NCBI GenBank assembly: GCA_020171895.1 | Contig: JAIVAN010000004.1 | Span: forward strand, 1 to 64,000 | Length of the DNA: 64,000 bases | Origin: Bacillus timonensis | Lineage (GTDB): Bacteria; Bacillota; Bacilli; Bacillales; Bacillaceae_L | Direction of reading: 5' to 3' | Shown here: positions 17,789 through 25,476 of the stretch, one piece after another | Layout of the letters: every line of letters starts with the position of its first letter | Position numbering within the stretch: the stretch's first letter is position 1 | Notes under the pieces: generated by a model | Database searches by the model: none | The model's input: the letters and a program-made list of their open reading frames with translations, nothing else | What the model was told of the DNA's origin: nothing | Made by a program: the position numbers and the translations under genes

Positions 17789-18433
17789 ATGCTATTAGAG
17801 AATGAACGAAAAGACATCGTCCATTATTGTCAATTACTTATCAAACAGGGACTGACAAAGGGGACTGGTGGAAATATTAGTGTGTATAATCGAAGCGAAG
17901 GTTTAATGGCAATAAGTCCAAGTGGGATTGATTATTTTGAGATGAAGCCAGAGGATGTTGTCGTTTTAGACCTTAATGGAAATGTGATTGATGGGAATAG
18001 GAAGCCATCGAGTGAGTTGGATATGCACACCATTTTTTACCGCGAAAGAAAGGACTTAAATGCCATTGTTCACACGCATTCCGTTTTTTGCAAAACCATT
18101 TCATCACTGCGATGGGAGATACCGGCTGTTTCGTATTTAGTTGCTTTTTCGGGTGGAGAAAATGTGAGATGCTCGGAATACGCTACGTTTGGGACAATGG
18201 AATTAGCGAAGTTTGCATTTGAAGCGATGAAAGATAGACGTGCAGTTCTACTTGCCAATCACGGATTACTGACGGGTGCACATGATTTGGCAAATGCGTT
18301 TAATATTGCGGAAGAAATTGAACTTTGTGCAGAAGTGTTTTACAGAGCGAAATCAATTGGTGAGCCTGTTATTTTACCGAAAGAAGAAATGAATGACATG
18401 TTGAAAAAGTTTAAATCATATGGACAAAAATAG
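17789..18433 (+). CDS. Class II aldolase, L-fuculose-phosphate aldolase type
   Basis: Zinc-dependent aldolase of 214 residues (AraD/FucA family) cleaving a sugar 1-phosphate to dihydroxyacetone phosphate and an aldehyde. Predicted metal ligands are His95 and His97 in V-H-T-H and His158 in N-H-G, with Glu76 as catalytic acid/base. The early G-T-G-G-N-I-S phosphate-binding motif is intact. No sugar kinase or isomerase is adjacent, so the substrate is open: fuculose-1-phosphate, or the 5-deoxyribulose-1-phosphate / methylthioribulose-1-phosphate salvage reactions known for related Bacillus enzymes. A cre-like site upstream indicates carbon catabolite control. Confidence 0.85.
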   Translation: MLLENERKDIVHYCQLLIKQGLTKGTGGNISVYNRSEGLMAISPSGIDYFEMKPEDVVVLDLNGNVIDGNRKPSSELDMHTIFYRERKDLNAIVHTHSVFCKTISSLRWEIPAVSYLVAFSGGENVRCSEYATFGTMELAKFAFEAMKDRRAVLLANHGLLTGAHDLANAFNIAEEIELCAEVFYRAKSIGEPVILPKEEMNDMLKKFKSYGQK

Positions 18434-18454
18434 ACCACTTTTAAAGTGGTCTAT
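18425..18454 (-). terminator. Shared convergent terminator
   Basis: ATAGACCACTTT/AAAGTGGTCTAT palindrome with A- and T-runs. It serves the minus-strand small gene and probably the aldolase gene. Confidence 0.8.
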
Positions 18455-18654
18455 TAACATGATTGCAAGCAATAGTAGGCATCTTCAAAACGTTTACGAG
18501 TAATTTCGCCTCTATATTGAGTGTCTCCATGGAAAAAGGTTTTGAGTATATAGTCTTTTGCTTGAGGAACTGTTAGATCGTGTGAAAGAATTACTAGTCG
18601 AAAGTAGGCTTTAAAGTAGTCGATTGATAGATCTCCGGATTTATTGACAGTCAT
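18454..18654 (-). CDS. Hypothetical protein, 66 residues
   Basis: Starts MTVNKSGDLSIDYFKAYFRL and contains two predicted amphipathic helices plus a tail E-D-A-Y-Y-C-L-Q-S-C. There is no signal or membrane segment. AAGGGAGAG lies about 8 nt before the chosen ATG; a longer frame would begin inside this ribosome binding site. It is not recognised. Its compact helical character would suit a small regulator or adaptor, but nothing stronger can be said. Confidence 0.65.
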   Translation of the reverse strand: MTVNKSGDLSIDYFKAYFRLVILSHDLTVPQAKDYILKTFFHGDTQYRGEITRKRFEDAYYCLQSC

Positions 18655-18828
18655 GAATTTTCTCTCCCTTCTTTCATGATAAATCAAAAAAAATTGATTT
18701 AATGTCTAAAAAATGAAACCTCAAAGCTAAGGTTAAGTTCATTATAATACCATTTTTTGTTAAAAACAAGAAAAATGTGGTGAAAATTATTCTACTTTTT
18801 ATTAAGATTTTTATATGAGGTGATGAGG

Positions 18829-19461
18829 TTGAATAATAAATGGAATGTGCAAATTTATCGCTTGTGGGCACCAGTCTATGATCAAATATTTAATAAAGGT
18901 ATGTTTAAAAGTGCTAGGATAAAGCATTTTGCTCATGTAGAGATTCCGACTGGTAGTAAGGTTTTATTAGTCGGTGTAGGGACTGGAGCTGACATCCCTT
19001 ACATCATACGAGAGGATATGGAAATAACAGGGGTTGATCTATCAAAGGATATGTTGGAAAAAGCGAATGCAAATTATCGATATAAACATGTATCATTTAT
19101 TGAAATGGATGCTCAAAACCTACAATTTCCGAAAGAAACCTTTGATGTTGTCATTGCTAGTTTAATCATAACAGTCGTTCCTGAGCCTGAAAATTGTTTA
19201 AGAGAAGTAATTAGGGTAACAAAGGACGGAGGGAACATTTATATCTTTGATAAATTTATAAACAAAAAAGAAAAGTGGTCTATAGGAAAGAAAATAACCA
19301 GACCTCTAATACAAATATTAGGAACAGATATTGGGGTTTCATTCGAGAAAGTGATACAAGCTTCAATTGAAAAGGTTGAAATTATTCATGAGAAATCACT
19401 TATGTTAAATGGAATGTACAAGTCGATACGATTAAAGAAAAAATTGGTGGAACGATCATAA
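18829..19461 (+). CDS. SAM methyltransferase, phospholipid methyltransferase-like
   Basis: Class I methyltransferase of 210 residues. It begins with the segment Y-R-L-W-A-P-V-Y-D typical of menaquinone/ubiquinone and phosphatidylethanolamine methyltransferases. Motif I is V-L-L-V-G-V-G-T-G-A-D, the acidic residue is in G-V-D-L-S, and motif IV is F-D-V-V-I-A-S-L. The likely substrate is a lipid or quinone, unproven. The start is TTG with GAGGTGATGAGG just upstream; GTG or ATG codons a few nt earlier are possible. It faces the sulfur module across the DnaA-box cluster. Confidence 0.8.
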   Translation: MNNKWNVQIYRLWAPVYDQIFNKGMFKSARIKHFAHVEIPTGSKVLLVGVGTGADIPYIIREDMEITGVDLSKDMLEKANANYRYKHVSFIEMDAQNLQFPKETFDVVIASLIITVVPEPENCLREVIRVTKDGGNIYIFDKFINKKEKWSIGKKITRPLIQILGTDIGVSFEKVIQASIEKVEIIHEKSLMLNGMYKSIRLKKKLVERS

Positions 19462-19537
19462 TTGTTGTGGATGGAGTTTTCTTTCAAACGGAAAACTTTT
19501 AGAGGCATATTAGAAAATAGGAAATGTTTTTGTTAAA

Positions 19538-19746
19538 TTATTAACAGTTTATTTACAGTTTGTACACATTTTTTTAATAGTTATTAACAAAGTTATTCGA
19601 GTTATGCACAATTTTATCAACAAATAGCATTGTTATCCACAGCCTACATAGCGAAAACACAAGGTTATTAACAATAAAACTCTACAAAAGGGTATTTGTA
19701 GAGTTTTATGATTAATGATCATTAGTGGAAGTAAGAGATATCCACA
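19538..19746 (+). other. Cluster of DnaA-box-like 9-mers
   Basis: Intergenic block between convergent genes. Consensus TTATNCACA is matched exactly at 19602 (TTATGCACA) and 19633 (TTATCCACA). One-mismatch versions lie at 19538, 19549, 19560, 19581, 19614, 19665 and 19738. All are on the plus strand, and the first spacings are 11, 11, 21, 21 and 12 bp, close to whole helical turns. No coding frame explains the block. Confidence 0.6.
19676..19708 (+). terminator. Bidirectional terminator-like hairpin
   Basis: AAACTCTACAAA/TTTGTAGAGTTT stem with A-run before and T-run after. It lies between the convergent methyltransferase and CoA-disulfide reductase genes, within the DnaA-box block. Confidence 0.7.
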
Positions 19747-19781
19747 TGTTATTTTCACTTGTAGGGGACGTTCAATGATTC

Positions 19782-21716
19782 TTATTTAACCGGAGAGATG
19801 ATCTTAATTCCTTTCTGTATAAAGGTTCGATAACCGTTCTCCTCTTGTATTGTTGTTAAAAGGGTATTGTTCGTCTTTTGACACCAAGCAGAGATGTCTT
19901 TTGAGAAGTTCATGTCTGTTGTTGTAATTTCAAGTATTTCCCCTTCGTTCAGCTGTTTGATGTTTTGATGAACCTCCATTAATGGGCCGGGACATGTAAG
20001 GCCGGTAGCATTGATCTTTTTAGTTGGGTTTCCCATCGTTCCTTCTTGTTGCTCGGTAGGGATATTTTTGAATTTTTCATGTGCAGTCGAATATGTTTTC
20101 CAACCACCATCAAGATTGATAGCAAGAAAGCCCTGTTCTTTTAAAATTCGAACGGCTAAATATCCACGTAGCCCAACCTGACATGTTACATAAAGGGTTT
20201 GCTGTATTGGTAGCTCTTTTAATCGGTCTCGTAACTCATTTAATGGAATATTTATTGAGCCTTTAATATAACCAGCTTCACGTTCAATTGGATCACGTAC
20301 ATCAATGAGCGTATTTCCGTCTTCAACTATTTTATCAATGTCATACCATTGAACCGTTTCAATCCCTTCTATCATGTTAACAGCCACATATCCAGCCATA
20401 TTCACTGGATCTTTAGCAGAAGAAAATGGTGGTGCATATGCTAGCTCTAATTCAGTTAAATCATATACGGTTAGCTTTCCTTTTATAGCTGTTGCAATCA
20501 CGTCAATTCGTTTATCTACACCGTTTATCCCAACCGCTTGAGCACCATAAATTTCTCCACTTTCTTTATGAAACAGAAGCTTTAATGAAAGTGGTGTAGC
20601 ACCGGGATAGTAACCAGCATGAGACAGGGGATGAATATGCACCACTTCATAGCTTTTTCCTAGTTGCTTCAACTGTTTTTCATTGATTCCTGTAGTGGCA
20701 ACAGTAAGGTCAAATACTTTCGCAATACTTGTTCCTAACGTACCTTTGTATCTTTCTTTTTTTCCACTTATATTATTAGCAACGATTCTTCCTTGACGAT
20801 TTGCAGGACCTGCTAGTGGTATCATGGCTGGTGTACCACTTGTATAATCTACAACCTCAATGGCGTCACCTATGGCGTATATATGTTCATCTCCAGTTTG
20901 TAAAAAATCATTTACAATGATTCCACCTCGTGCACCGAGTTTAAGGTTAGCTTCCATCGCAAGATTATTCTCGGGTTGTACCCCTATCGATAAAATATTG
21001 AGATCTGTATCTATCCTTTTCCCACTTGATAACGTAATGGTTTTCCCTTCATTCTCAAAAGATTTTACTCCATCTGAAAGAATTAATTGCACTCCTTTAT
21101 CTACTAGATGCTGATGTACAATTGCTGCCATTTCATAATCAAGGGGTGCCATTACTTGGTTAGCCATTTCAATTAATGTCACTTTAACTCCACGCTTTGC
21201 TAAGTTTTCTGCCATCTCAAGACCGATAAAACCTCCACCAATGACCGTTGCATTAGAAGGAATCATTTCATCCACAAATTGTTTCACACGATCAGTGTCC
21301 GGGATATTTCTTAGCGTAAAAATGTTTTTGGCATTCTCTAAACCTGGTATTTGTGGTACTAAAGGCTTAGCACCAGGGGATAAGATTAATGTATCGTAGC
21401 TTTCTTTATATTCTTCATTTGTACGAACGTTTCTGACAACAACGGTTTTGTTGACTCGATCAATTTTTATGACTTCATTGAAGGGACGAATATCTAAGTT
21501 AAATCTTTTTCCCATAGACTCTGGGGTTTGCACAAATAATTTCTTTCGACTTTTAATGGTTTCTCCAATGTAATAAGGTAATCCACAATTAGCAAAAGAA
21601 ATATGCTCTCCTCTTTCAAATAAAATAATTGTAGAAGTTTCATCTAGTCTTCTTAATCTTGCTGCAGCAGATGCGCCACCTGCGACACCGCCTACGATTA
21701 GAATTTTTTTCACCAT
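19782..21716 (-). CDS. CoA-disulfide reductase - rhodanese - TusA fusion
   Basis: Three-domain protein of 644 residues. Residues 1-450 form an FAD/NAD(P)H pyridine-nucleotide disulfide reductase: FAD motif G-G-V-A-G-G-A-S and the single active Cys44 in F-A-N-C-G-L-P, the CoADR/persulfide-reductase type. Residues about 465-555 are a rhodanese domain with active Cys in V-T-C-Q-V-G. The last ~75 residues are a TusA-like domain with L-T-C-P-G-P-L. It probably reduces CoA-S-S-H or CoA disulfide and passes sulfane sulfur between domains. CoADR-rhodanese fusions are known; the added TusA domain is less usual. It is divergent from the tusA-rhodanese operon. Confidence 0.92.
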   Translation of the reverse strand: MVKKILIVGGVAGGASAAARLRRLDETSTIILFERGEHISFANCGLPYYIGETIKSRKKLFVQTPESMGKRFNLDIRPFNEVIKIDRVNKTVVVRNVRTNEEYKESYDTLILSPGAKPLVPQIPGLENAKNIFTLRNIPDTDRVKQFVDEMIPSNATVIGGGFIGLEMAENLAKRGVKVTLIEMANQVMAPLDYEMAAIVHQHLVDKGVQLILSDGVKSFENEGKTITLSSGKRIDTDLNILSIGVQPENNLAMEANLKLGARGGIIVNDFLQTGDEHIYAIGDAIEVVDYTSGTPAMIPLAGPANRQGRIVANNISGKKERYKGTLGTSIAKVFDLTVATTGINEKQLKQLGKSYEVVHIHPLSHAGYYPGATPLSLKLLFHKESGEIYGAQAVGINGVDKRIDVIATAIKGKLTVYDLTELELAYAPPFSSAKDPVNMAGYVAVNMIEGIETVQWYDIDKIVEDGNTLIDVRDPIEREAGYIKGSINIPLNELRDRLKELPIQQTLYVTCQVGLRGYLAVRILKEQGFLAINLDGGWKTYSTAHEKFKNIPTEQQEGTMGNPTKKINATGLTCPGPLMEVHQNIKQLNEGEILEITTTDMNFSKDISAWCQKTNNTLLTTIQEENGYRTFIQKGIKIISPVK

Positions 21717-21742
21717 GCTGTTTCCTCCTAAGTAAATTTTAT

Positions 21743-21760
21743 ATACCCTATACCCTATAT
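21743..21760 (-). promoter_or_regulatory. CstR-type half-site repeat over the CoA-disulfide reductase promoter
   Basis: Two direct ATACCC motifs 7 bp apart instead of the inverted ATACCC-N4-GGGTAT seen elsewhere in this module. They overlap the predicted -10 TAATAT (21762-21757, minus strand). Possible degenerate CstR target. Confidence 0.45.
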
Positions 21761-21783
21761 TAAATAAAGTAGTTCGTTTCTTC

Positions 21784-21799
21784 TGTGAGAAACATCACA
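21784..21799. promoter_or_regulatory. Fnr/CRP-type palindrome
   Basis: TGTGAGAAACATCACA is an exact TGTGA-N6-TCACA site. For the minus-strand gene its centre is 41.5 bp upstream of the start predicted from the -10 TAATAT, and no -35 is recognisable, as expected for an activator-dependent promoter. Confidence 0.6.
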
Positions 21800-21873
21800 C
21801 GTTTATTCCTAAAAATTTTCCAAATTGTTTTGTGATGTAAAAGGAGATAGTAAAGAAGAAAGGGGGCTTTTAT

Positions 21874-22446
21874 ATGCAAGTTACTGTAAATAAAGTGTTA
21901 GATGCAAAAGGGTTAGCATGCCCAATGCCAATCGTAAAGACAAAAAAAGAAATGACACAGCTTGAATCAGGTCAAGTAATGGAAATTCAAGCAACAGATA
22001 AAGGTTCAACCGCTGATATAAAGGCTTGGGCTCAAAGTACAGGAAATCAATACTTAGGTACAGTCGAAGAAGGAGATGTCTTGAAGCATTACCTTCGTAA
22101 AGCGAGAGCTGAAGAAGAAAAGACTGAGATTTCTCATCCACATGTAGCTAGTCTTGATGAACTACTAAAAAAAATAGAAGGAAATGAAAAAGTGACAGTA
22201 CTAGATGTACGTGAACCAGCTGAATATGCATTTGGCCATATTCCGGGAGCGATAAATATACCTCTAGGGGAACTTGAACAAAGGTTTCATGAAATAAATG
22301 ATTCTGAAGATATACATGTGATTTGTCGTACAGGTAATCGGAGTGACTTAGCTTCGCAAAAGCTTACAGAAAAAGGGTTCAAGAATGTAAAAAATGTGGT
22401 ACCTGGAATGACAGAATGGACAGGACCTAGTGAAAAAAGCCACTAA
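21874..22446 (+). CDS. TusA-rhodanese fusion protein
   Basis: Protein of 190 residues. Residues 6-75 are a TusA-type sulfur carrier with acceptor Cys16 in G-L-A-C-P-M-P. Residues 85-190 are a rhodanese domain with catalytic Cys151 in C-R-T-G-N-R-S-D. The fusion can in principle receive a persulfide at the rhodanese Cys and hand it to the TusA Cys, or the reverse. It starts the plus-strand arm of the sulfur module, with AAAGGGGG before the ATG. A close paralogue lies at 26703-27278. Confidence 0.93.
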   Translation: MQVTVNKVLDAKGLACPMPIVKTKKEMTQLESGQVMEIQATDKGSTADIKAWAQSTGNQYLGTVEEGDVLKHYLRKARAEEEKTEISHPHVASLDELLKKIEGNEKVTVLDVREPAEYAFGHIPGAINIPLGELEQRFHEINDSEDIHVICRTGNRSDLASQKLTEKGFKNVKNVVPGMTEWTGPSEKSH

Positions 22447-22467
22447 AAGTTACGAGGAGGATGAAAA

Positions 22468-22857
22468 ATGAAGGTAGCGATTATTGCAGCAAATGGTGGA
22501 TTATTTGACGCATATAAAGTTTTTAACATTGCAACTGCAGCAGCTGCAACAGATGCAGAGGTTGAGATTTTCTTTACATTTGAAGGGTTAAACCTCATCC
22601 ATAAAGAAGGGCACAAACAATTACAAATGCCAGCGGGAAAAGAGCATTTCCAAGAAGGATTTAAAAAGGCAAATGTGCCACCTATATCTGACATGATTCC
22701 GATGGCACAGGAAATGGGTGTAAAACTTATTGCCTGTCAAATGACAATGGATGTCATGAGCTTAGAAAAAGAGCATTTCGTAGATGGCATTGATGTCGGA
22801 GGAGCTGTTACATTTTTAACTTTTGCGAAGGAAGCTGATGTAACAGTGACATTCTAG
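22468..22857 (+). CDS. DsrE-like sulfurtransferase subunit
   Basis: DsrE/DsrF-like protein of 129 residues, a fold that carries sulfane sulfur on a conserved Cys. The likely carrier Cys is in L-I-A-C-Q-M-T-M-D, and the N-terminal beta-strand A-I-I-A-A-N-G-G is typical. Probably a membrane- or CoA-associated partner of TusA. GAGGAGG precedes the ATG; it sits 21 bp after the TusA-rhodanese gene and 12 bp before the glutaredoxin gene. Confidence 0.9.
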   Translation: MKVAIIAANGGLFDAYKVFNIATAAAATDAEVEIFFTFEGLNLIHKEGHKQLQMPAGKEHFQEGFKKANVPPISDMIPMAQEMGVKLIACQMTMDVMSLEKEHFVDGIDVGGAVTFLTFAKEADVTVTF

Positions 22858-22869
22858 GAGGTATTGATA

Positions 22870-23103
22870 ATGGAAAATAAAGTGACAGTTTATACAACTA
22901 ATACTTGTCCTTATTGTGTGATGGTAAAAAATTTTTTAGATGAAAAAGGGGTTCCCTATGAAGAAGTAAATGTTCAGCTGGATTCTGATGCAGGTCAAAA
23001 GCTGGTCGAAACAACCGGCCAAATGGGCGTACCGCAAATCAATATCAATGGTGAGTGGGTATTAGGATTTGATCCAGATTCAATTACGGAAAAATTGAAG
23101 TAG
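22870..23103 (+). CDS. Glutaredoxin-family thiol-disulfide oxidoreductase
   Basis: Small thioredoxin-fold protein of 77 residues with active site C-P-Y-C near the N-terminus and cis-Pro in G-V-P-Q-I. It resembles Grx-like proteins of Firmicutes that reduce mixed disulfides with bacillithiol or CoA. In this operon it could reduce persulfides or protein disulfides produced during sulfur transfer. The ATG six nt after AGGAGGT is chosen over the TTG six nt earlier. Confidence 0.9.
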   Translation: MENKVTVYTTNTCPYCVMVKNFLDEKGVPYEEVNVQLDSDAGQKLVETTGQMGVPQININGEWVLGFDPDSITEKLK

Positions 23104-23113
23104 GAGTGAAAGA

Positions 23114-24250
23114 ATGGCGACAGATAATACTGTTAAAACGATAACCGTTAAAGAGTTAACAAGGAAGATACTTAATCACGAAGAAATTTTTATCTTAGAT
23201 GCACGTAATACAGATGATTTTGATGATTGGAAAATAGAAGGAAAGACAGTCGAAATCATGAATGCACCTTACTTTGATTTACTAGACGGTGTAGAACCGA
23301 TTTTAGATAAGTTGCCAAAAAACAAGCCCATTTACGCGATATGTGCAAAAGGCGGATCGTCAATGATGGTGGCAGAAGAAATTGCGGAAAAAGGCTTTAC
23401 AGATGTTTTCTCTGTTGAAGGCGGAATGAAAGCATGGAGCGAACATTTAGAGCCAATAAAGATAGGTGATTTAAGAAGTGGTGGAGTGCTTTACCAATTT
23501 GTTCGGATTGGCAAAGGTTGTCTTTCCTATTTAATAGAATCAAATGGTGAAGGAGCGATTATCGATACGAATCGAATGATTGACCAATATGAAACATTTC
23601 TGCAAGAGCATAAAGTGAAGTTAACGAAAACGCTCGATACACATCTTCATGCAGACCATATTTCCGGAGGGAAAAAACTAGCTGACAAATTCGGAGCTAC
23701 GTATTATTTACCGCCCAAGGATGCTGGTGAAGTAACATTTGGCTATACACCTATTCACGATGGTGATGAATATCAAGTTGGTCATGTCACAATTAGAGCA
23801 CTATACTCTCCAGGGCATACCATTGGGAGTACTTCTTTTGTTATTGATGATCAATACTTGTTGACAGGAGACATCTTGTTCATTGACTCAATAGGTAGAC
23901 CAGACTTGGCCGGGAAAGCAGAAGATTGGGTAGGTGACCTTCGTGAGACCCTTTATAAAAGATACAAGGAATTAGCAGACGAGCTCATTGTATTACCTGC
24001 TCACTTTATGACAAGTAAAGAAATGAATGAAAACGGAAATGTTTCGGAAAAACTAGGGGTACTATATAAACAAAATCACGGACTTAATATTAAAGAAGAA
24101 AGTGAGTTCAGAATGACGGTTACCGAAAATCTTCCACCTCAGCCTAACTCTTATCAAGAGATAAGAGAAACCAATATGGGTAAAATTAACCCAGATGACG
24201 AAAAACAACGAGAAATGGAAATTGGTCCTAACCGTTGTGCAGTAAGATAA
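23114..24250 (+). CDS. Rhodanese-persulfide dioxygenase fusion (CstB-like), copy 1
   Basis: Protein of 378 residues. The N-terminal rhodanese domain (about 8-115) has Cys77 in C-A-K-G-G-S-S. It is followed by an ETHE1-type metallo-beta-lactamase-fold persulfide dioxygenase with [11 protein letters not shown] near 176-186, S-P-G-H-T-I-G and L-P-A-H-F. The family oxidises low-molecular-weight persulfides to sulfite or, with a rhodanese partner, thiosulfate. S. aureus CstB has its rhodanese at the C-terminus, so the order here is reversed. The C-terminus carries the motif G-P-N-R-C-A-V-R, shared with copy 2. Confidence 0.92.
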   Translation: MATDNTVKTITVKELTRKILNHEEIFILDARNTDDFDDWKIEGKTVEIMNAPYFDLLDGVEPILDKLPKNKPIYAICAKGGSSMMVAEEIAEKGFTDVFSVEGGMKAWSEHLEPIKIGDLRSGGVLYQFVRIGKGCLSYLIESNGEGAIIDTNRMIDQYETFLQEHKVKLTKTLDTHLHADHISGGKKLADKFGATYYLPPKDAGEVTFGYTPIHDGDEYQVGHVTIRALYSPGHTIGSTSFVIDDQYLLTGDILFIDSIGRPDLAGKAEDWVGDLRETLYKRYKELADELIVLPAHFMTSKEMNENGNVSEKLGVLYKQNHGLNIKEESEFRMTVTENLPPQPNSYQEIRETNMGKINPDDEKQREMEIGPNRCAVR

Positions 24251-24255
24251 TGTAA

Positions 24256-24280
24256 GGGAGGATAATATCCTTCCTTTTTT
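24256..24280 (+). terminator. Hairpin after dioxygenase copy 1
   Basis: GGGAGGAT/ATCCTTCC stem followed by TTTTTT. It lies directly before the ribosome binding site of the next gene, so termination is probably partial. Confidence 0.7.
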
Positions 24281-24291
24281 AGGAGGATAAA

Positions 24292-24663
24292 ATGAAAGAG
24301 AAAGAAAGAGATTTAGACGAGTCAAAGTATATTCAACCACATTTAGCAAATGAAAGGACGTACTTAGCGTGGGTAAGAACTGCCTTTGCAATTGTAGGTA
24401 TTGGATTTCTGACGACTAGTCTGCATGTAAACTCAGAAACTCAGGTAAGTAAAGTGGCAGATTTAACAACAGTATATATTAGTATTTCATCTTTACTTCT
24501 AGGATTTCTCACAATAACAGGTGCAACAATTAACTATTATCGAATTAGAAAACATATTAATAACAATTCGTTTACTTCATCAAAAGGAATGATTCTGTTT
24601 TTAACTTTCGTGACGGTTTTTATAGGTATTTTGGTTCTTTCTTATTATATATTGATCAGTTAA
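24292..24663 (+). CDS. DUF202 membrane protein
   Basis: Protein of 123 residues with a polar N-terminus and three membrane spans. The conserved L-A-N-E-R-T-Y-L-A-W-V-R-T segment is the DUF202 (YidH-type) signature. Function is unknown. Its position between the dioxygenase and cstR suggests a membrane component of sulfur homeostasis, inferred from context only. TTAGGAGGA precedes the ATG. Confidence 0.88.
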   Translation: MKEKERDLDESKYIQPHLANERTYLAWVRTAFAIVGIGFLTTSLHVNSETQVSKVADLTTVYISISSLLLGFLTITGATINYYRIRKHINNNSFTSSKGMILFLTFVTVFIGILVLSYYILIS

Positions 24664-24691
24664 ATTGGAAAAAATTTCTTTTGTTAAACAG

Positions 24692-24720
24692 TTGACTTTA
24701 TACCCAGCAGGGTATATTAT
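24692..24720 (+). promoter_or_regulatory. cstR promoter with embedded CstR operator
   Basis: TTGACT, 17-bp spacer, TATTAT. The spacer holds ATACCCAGCAGGGTAT (24700-24715), a perfect 6-4-6 inverted repeat matching CstR/CsoR operators. This arrangement implies autorepression of cstR. Confidence 0.85.
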
Positions 24721-24787
24721 TAAGCTTGTAGTCGCGAGGGAAAAACAATTATACATGAATTCATCTCTTGATATAGGAGGGATACAT

Positions 24788-25045
24788 TTGGAATATAATA
24801 ACTTGATGAAAAATAGAGTGAAAAGAATTGAAGGTCAGTTACGTGGTGTTTTAAGAATGATGGAAGAAAATCAGGATTGTAGCGATATCGTCACGCAATT
24901 ATCTGCAGCACGTACTGCCATTGACCGTACCATCGGTGTTGTAGTGAGTTCTAACATCGTAGAATGTGTAAAAAATGCTGATCATGTAGACAATACTGAG
25001 GATATAGTAAAAGAAGCCGTTCAGTTATTAGTAAAAAGCAGGTAA
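24788..25045 (+). CDS. cstR: Persulfide-sensing repressor CstR
   Basis: CsoR-family all-helical repressor of 85 residues. The copper-binding His of CsoR is replaced by Asn in S-S-N-I-V-E-C, while Cys31 and Cys60 are kept at the CstR positions. The ending E-A-V-Q-L-L-V-K-S-R closely matches S. aureus CstR. The pair of cysteines is expected to react with persulfides, forming di- or trisulfide links that release DNA. The TTG after GGAGGGATACAT is chosen as start. The gene has its own operator-bearing promoter, and further operators follow downstream. Confidence 0.93.
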   Translation: MEYNNLMKNRVKRIEGQLRGVLRMMEENQDCSDIVTQLSAARTAIDRTIGVVVSSNIVECVKNADHVDNTEDIVKEAVQLLVKSR

Positions 25046-25055
25046 AAAAAGAGAT

Positions 25056-25098
25056 TTGACAAAGTAGAAGATTTACGTTACTATACCCTAGTAGGTAT
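25056..25098 (+). promoter_or_regulatory. Promoter P1 with CstR operator, before tusA
   Basis: TTGACA, 17-bp spacer, TACTAT. The operator ATACCCTAGTAGGTAT (25083-25098) overlaps the -10 and start point. Confidence 0.8.
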
Positions 25099-25120
25099 AA
25101 AGAGTTAATAACAAACATGG

Positions 25121-25163
25121 TTGACAACTTTTTTTATTCATAGTAATATACCCCTATGGGTAA
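25121..25163 (+). promoter_or_regulatory. Promoter P2 with CstR operator, before tusA
   Basis: A second complete promoter, TTGACA, 17-bp spacer, TAATAT. The operator ATACCCCTATGGGTAA (25148-25163) overlaps the -10 end. With P1 it forms a tandem repressed promoter pair. Confidence 0.8.
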
Positions 25164-25191
25164 TAAAGATATCGTTAAGGAGGAATTTTAG

Positions 25192-25419
25192 ATGAACGTA
25201 GATAAAGTATTAGATGCAAAAGGTTTAGCATGTCCAATGCCAATTGTGAAAACAAAAAAAGCGATGAACGATTTAACATCTGGGCAAGTGTTAGAAATTC
25301 ATACAACTGACAAAGGTGCCAAAAATGACTTAGCAGCTTGGGCAAAATCAGGTGGACATGAATTACTTGATCATAAAGAGGAAGACGAAGTATTGATTTT
25401 TTGGATACAAAAAGGCTAA
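25192..25419 (+). CDS. TusA-family sulfur carrier
   Basis: Stand-alone TusA-type protein of 75 residues with the acceptor Cys in G-L-A-C-P-M-P and the usual D-K-G-A ... A-W-A-K-S-G-G-H-E second half. It carries a persulfide between sulfurtransferases. It is the first gene behind the tandem CstR-controlled promoters and is nearly the same as the TusA at 28464-28691. AAGGAGGA precedes the ATG. Confidence 0.93.
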   Translation: MNVDKVLDAKGLACPMPIVKTKKAMNDLTSGQVLEIHTTDKGAKNDLAAWAKSGGHELLDHKEEDEVLIFWIQKG

Positions 25420-25436
25420 TTTTTTTAAAAATAAGT

Positions 25437-25452
25437 ATACCCTATAGGGTAA
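25437..25452 (+). promoter_or_regulatory. CstR operator before the second DsrE gene
   Basis: ATACCCTATAGGGTAA, 6-4-6 inverted repeat, 25 bp before the DsrE ATG. A promoter is not obvious. Confidence 0.7.
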
Positions 25453-25476
25453 TTTAAATAACAGGAGGAATTCAAC

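Noticed and set aside
24788..25045. CsoR copper sensor
   Set aside because: The copper-ligand His is replaced by Asn; the two Cys positions and sulfur neighbourhood fit CstR instead.
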